64,000 nucleotides of DNA, taken from positions 10,048,457-10,112,456 of the forward strand of contig OZ035960.1 in the NCBI GenBank assembly GCA_964034945.1. Reading direction: 5' to 3'. Positions 61,350-64,000 of the stretch are shown one piece after another. Position 1 is the stretch's first letter. Every line of letters starts with the position of its first letter. The notes beneath the pieces were generated by a model. That model was given only the letters and a program-made list of their open reading frames with translations, was not told the origin of the DNA and made no database searches. A program made the translations under genes and the position numbers. Origin of the DNA: Chrysopilus asiliformis (Eukaryota; Arthropoda; Insecta; Diptera; Rhagionidae).

Positions 61350-61488
61350 CGGCACAAAATTTTATTATTACGCTATTGACTGTGAACAAAGCATGGTATT
61401 GCAACATTTGTAAGGTTTTGCGACACATCTACTGCAGAAGGCATTTCTAAATAAATCTAAATCGAAGTCTCCGTGCAAGACTATCGTA

Positions 61489-61760
61489 CACTCAGAAAAA
61501 TGTCCAGGTCAACTTTTTGTCAGGTTAACTCTGACCTTACAGAGATTTCTGTAAGCCAGCTAGCGGTCAGAGTTAACCTATCTAAGGTCAACTCGTGCAG
61601 CTCCCAATGCCCTACTTCACCTGCTGGTGGCTTAATTTCAGAATTTCTCCGACCACAGGTCAACTCAGTTTTACTTGCCCACATGCAGGCGAACGCGCGC
61701 CTGCCCGAGGCCAATTACGCCGTATGTAGGTCGTCGAGTTAGCCTCCATTTTTCTGAGTG
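61489..61760. mobile_element. MITE, TA-flanked, CACTCAGAAAAATG ends (copy 2)
   Basis: Same family, length, orientation and ends as the element at 466-737, flanked by TA (61487-61488, 61761-61762). Four substitutions separate the two copies, all in the first third. An 11-bp tandem array abuts its right end. Confidence 0.85.
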
Positions 61761-61832
61761 TAACTATATCGTAACTCTATCGTAACTCTATTGTAACTCT
61801 ATCGTAACTCTATCGTAACTCTATCGTAACTC
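61761..61832. repeat. 11-bp tandem repeat, TAACTCTATCG unit
   Basis: About six head-to-tail copies of an 11-bp unit (TAACTCTATCG, with one TATTG and one ATATC variant) start directly at the right end of the 272-bp MITE. Copy 1 of the MITE at 466-737 lacks this array, so it is locus-specific. Confidence 0.85.
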
Positions 61833-62353
61833 GACTTACGACATTTTTAAATGTTGAATTTTTAATTTACTTAAAAATAAAACTCGTTAACTATTTTGAT
61901 ATGTTAAGGATTCACAATTGCAGATTGAACAATTTTCTTCCGAAATCAGTAAAAAAAACTAAAATTCGTTCCAATATTAACGTTTTGTCAAAATTTTGAC
62001 AGCTCAAGAGAGAGACGATAGTCTTGCACGAAGGCGTTGAAATAGTTTTGAATTAAATGCAACAACTTTTATAATATTATAGATAAAAAAATCGTGTTCA
62101 TGTCATAAAAATAGTAATGAAATTCTGGTGACTGGATGTCGGTCAGGACGTCAACTTGTCTATGCTATTGAAAACTTACAAGATTTCTTCCCCCAACAAC
62201 TTTTCATGTGTTTATGTTTCGCAGCCAAAGTAAATGTTTTCGCTTGAGAAGAACTGAAAATTATTTTATTCAAAGTTTTAGCGTTACGATAGCCAACAGT
62301 GGTTTTTTTCACAATTTCAAGTTCGATTGGCAAAAGAGATTTTCATAAAAAAT

Positions 62354-62680
62354 TCATGACTTGGCTTGTATAGCTGTTGTTGTGACCATGTTTATGTTAT
62401 CCTTTTTGTTACACAGAACAAGTGGTAGTAGTAGCAACCAAACAATTTTCATCTGAAACTGAATTGAACTGTTGTCAAGTTCTAAAACTGCCGCCAGAGC
62501 TATTGATTCCATTAAAGCGACAAAAGTGCCCTTAAAGACGATTAAATGACTTGTAGGACTCTCTGTGCCATCCAGATGTTTGCCAGTTTCTTGGCTCTGC
62601 TGCTGGTGAATGAATGAAAGTACTGCTGGCCTAGGCATTATCCAGGCAGGCATCAATATTATGTAGATATACACAAGTAA
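62354..62680. promoter_or_regulatory. candidate conserved noncoding element in spalt 5' region
   Basis: A block with balanced composition and no stop codons for 106 codons on the minus strand, but the translation is not protein-like for any known family. It is repeat-free and contains CATTTAATCG, ATTAAAGCGAC and GAATTGAACTG motifs. I read it as constrained noncoding DNA rather than an exon; this is inference. Confidence 0.28.
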
Positions 62681-63659
62681 CTCGTATTATGTAGATACGT
62701 TGATACAAAGTATAAAATTTCGTCTAACTGGCTCTATAGTCGTACCATAAGAATGGTTGTTTTGGCTCGATGGCACTATATTGGCATTGGTTTTATATAC
62801 TGGTTGTGTGTTGAAAATTGTTTCTGCCAATGTGTAAAGTTTGGTGTGTAAAAGCCAACTAGCTATCCGCCCTCACCTCAGCCCTCACAGTCCAATTGAA
62901 TGGTGTAGTGGTATTTGTATAAGGGTTTCGCAGTCAATGTAGCCGAGGCTGAACCTTGGGCTTTTGCTCCTCTGAAGGGCTTATGTGAGCTTACAAGAAA
63001 TCGATTGGTCTCGGGACAAGTGATTTCGGTAAAAACAGCATTTTAAAGAGATGACTTCTTCAATTTCATTCACAACCGAAATTTAAGAATGTGGACTGCG
63101 GATTTTAATCGTTTTTCGTAGTTTCTTGAGAGTGAAGTTTTTGAATTTTAACAATTCTGTTTGCTTTTTTATCAGTAATTTTTTATTGGTAATTTTTGCT
63201 ATACAATTTACAAACTTGAATTTTTCCTCATTTAAAAAACTACTTATTCTTTATTCTCTTAGAGCAAGAGTCCTTTTACTTTTGAAATTGTGGTTTCGCA
63301 TGATTTTTTTCTCTAGAATTTAGGCATCTAAAATTTAGTTTTTCTGACAGACTTTGGATATTTGTGAGGATTTGAAATTTAGTGATATTTGTAAGGTTTT
63401 GGAATTTCACGACATTTGTAAGAACGAAATATTTATTCTATTAACTTTAGTACCAGGAAGACCGAGCCATGCTCGGCGAGCTCAAAATCCTACTTTTGCT
63501 GATTTTTGGGGAAAAACTAAATTCACATTATCTTTACAGAGCTTTTCCAGAGTTTTTAAATTCCCGACCTAGAAAGCTAGAACTAAAACTAACGCGCGAT
63601 AACAAAATTTCATAAAAATCGGTTGAGTGGTTATTGAGTAATCGCTGTCACCGATTTTT
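62681..63659. other. intronic/upstream DNA
   Basis: No gene. A short hairpin CCGAGCCATGCTCGG at about 63461-63475 starts sequence leading into the tandem array at the window end. Confidence 0.45.
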
Positions 63660-64000
63660 GAAACCTTTTGAGACACCAGGTGAGGGGTATCGAGGGGAGG
63701 GAAAACTCAGGCTTGTAGTGAAAAAATCGAAAGCCCTAAGCCACCTTAATAATACTGTAAAGTTTCATTAAGATCGGACCACCCAAATCGAAGATACCAG
63801 GCGGGGGTATCGCGAGGGGAAATTCAGGTTTGCAGTAGAAACATCGAGAGCCCCTAGCCCCCTTAGTAATACTGTAAAGTTTCATTAAGATCGGACCACC
63901 CAATTCGAAGATACCAGGCGAGAGGTATCGAGGGGAGGGAAAAGTTAGGTTTGCAGTGGAAACATCGAAAGCCCCTAGCCCCCTTAGTAATACTGTAAAG
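63660..64000. repeat. ~120-bp tandem repeat array cut by window end
   Basis: Three units containing TACTGTAAAGTTTCATTAAG at 63753, 63870 and 63991 (spacing 117 and 121 bp). Each also carries GATACCAGG..GGTATCG and GAAACATCGA. The last unit runs off the window. Units are similar but not identical. Confidence 0.85.

Noticed and set aside
62895..62965. tRNA-like stretch (TGGTGTAGTGG matches a pol III A box)
   Set aside because: No B box of the GGTTCRANNCC type at the right distance and no cloverleaf pairing could be made.

Overview
The window is eukaryotic, AT-rich and dominated by repeats. It very probably comes from an insect. The anchor is one gene on the minus strand, the spalt/SALL-family zinc-finger transcription factor (spalt-major, salm/sal). 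Its protein and exon order resemble Drosophila spalt. The repeats fit the same reading: INE-1/DINE-1-like and Helitron elements, mariner, piggyBac, hAT and Harbinger-type MITEs. No bacterial-style operon, CRISPR array, rRNA gene or convincing tRNA gene was found. The order or species cannot be told from the sequence.

Gene layout (minus strand, read right to left): a 2.8-kb exon (47550-44716), then 40411-40275, 35149-34885, 34807-34518, 34444-34265 and a terminal exon 34203-33802. All five internal splice junctions keep one continuous reading frame. Together they encode about 1,370 residues with the full SALL series of zinc fingers: an N-terminal C2HC finger, a C2H2 pair, a pair plus a single finger, and two more C2H2 pairs. 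The initiating exon was not recognised and probably lies beyond base 64000, so 47551-64000 is read as intron 1 or upstream regulatory DNA. Bases 1-33800 lie 3' of the gene.

The rest is noncoding DNA carrying many small DNA transposons, several with readable ends and target-site duplications (TSDs). They include a 1.6-kb TA-flanked element with a PHD-finger transposase remnant into which a Helitron has inserted; a rosa/mariner-like element; a DD34D mariner deletion derivative with matching 20-bp TIRs; an element carrying a small two-exon Myb/SANT-like ORF; a hAT MITE with an 8-bp TSD; four TTAA-flanked elements of one type plus a second TTAA family; several TAA/TTA-flanked palindromic MITEs; three INE-1-like elements; and two LINE fragments. 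The first ~740 bases and the region near 61.5 kb carry 272-bp copies of one MITE that differ at only four positions.

A few ORF-poor, repeat-poor and less AT-rich blocks (around 7.1-7.4, 16.8-18.0, 20.6-21.0, 50.75-51.0, 59.5-60.0 and 62.35-62.7 kb) are the best candidates for conserved enhancers or promoters of the spalt locus. That reading is inference and needs cross-species alignment or transcript data. No wholly new biological system was identified; the most interesting items are the splice model, a possible alternative spalt promoter, and the structure of several transposon families.
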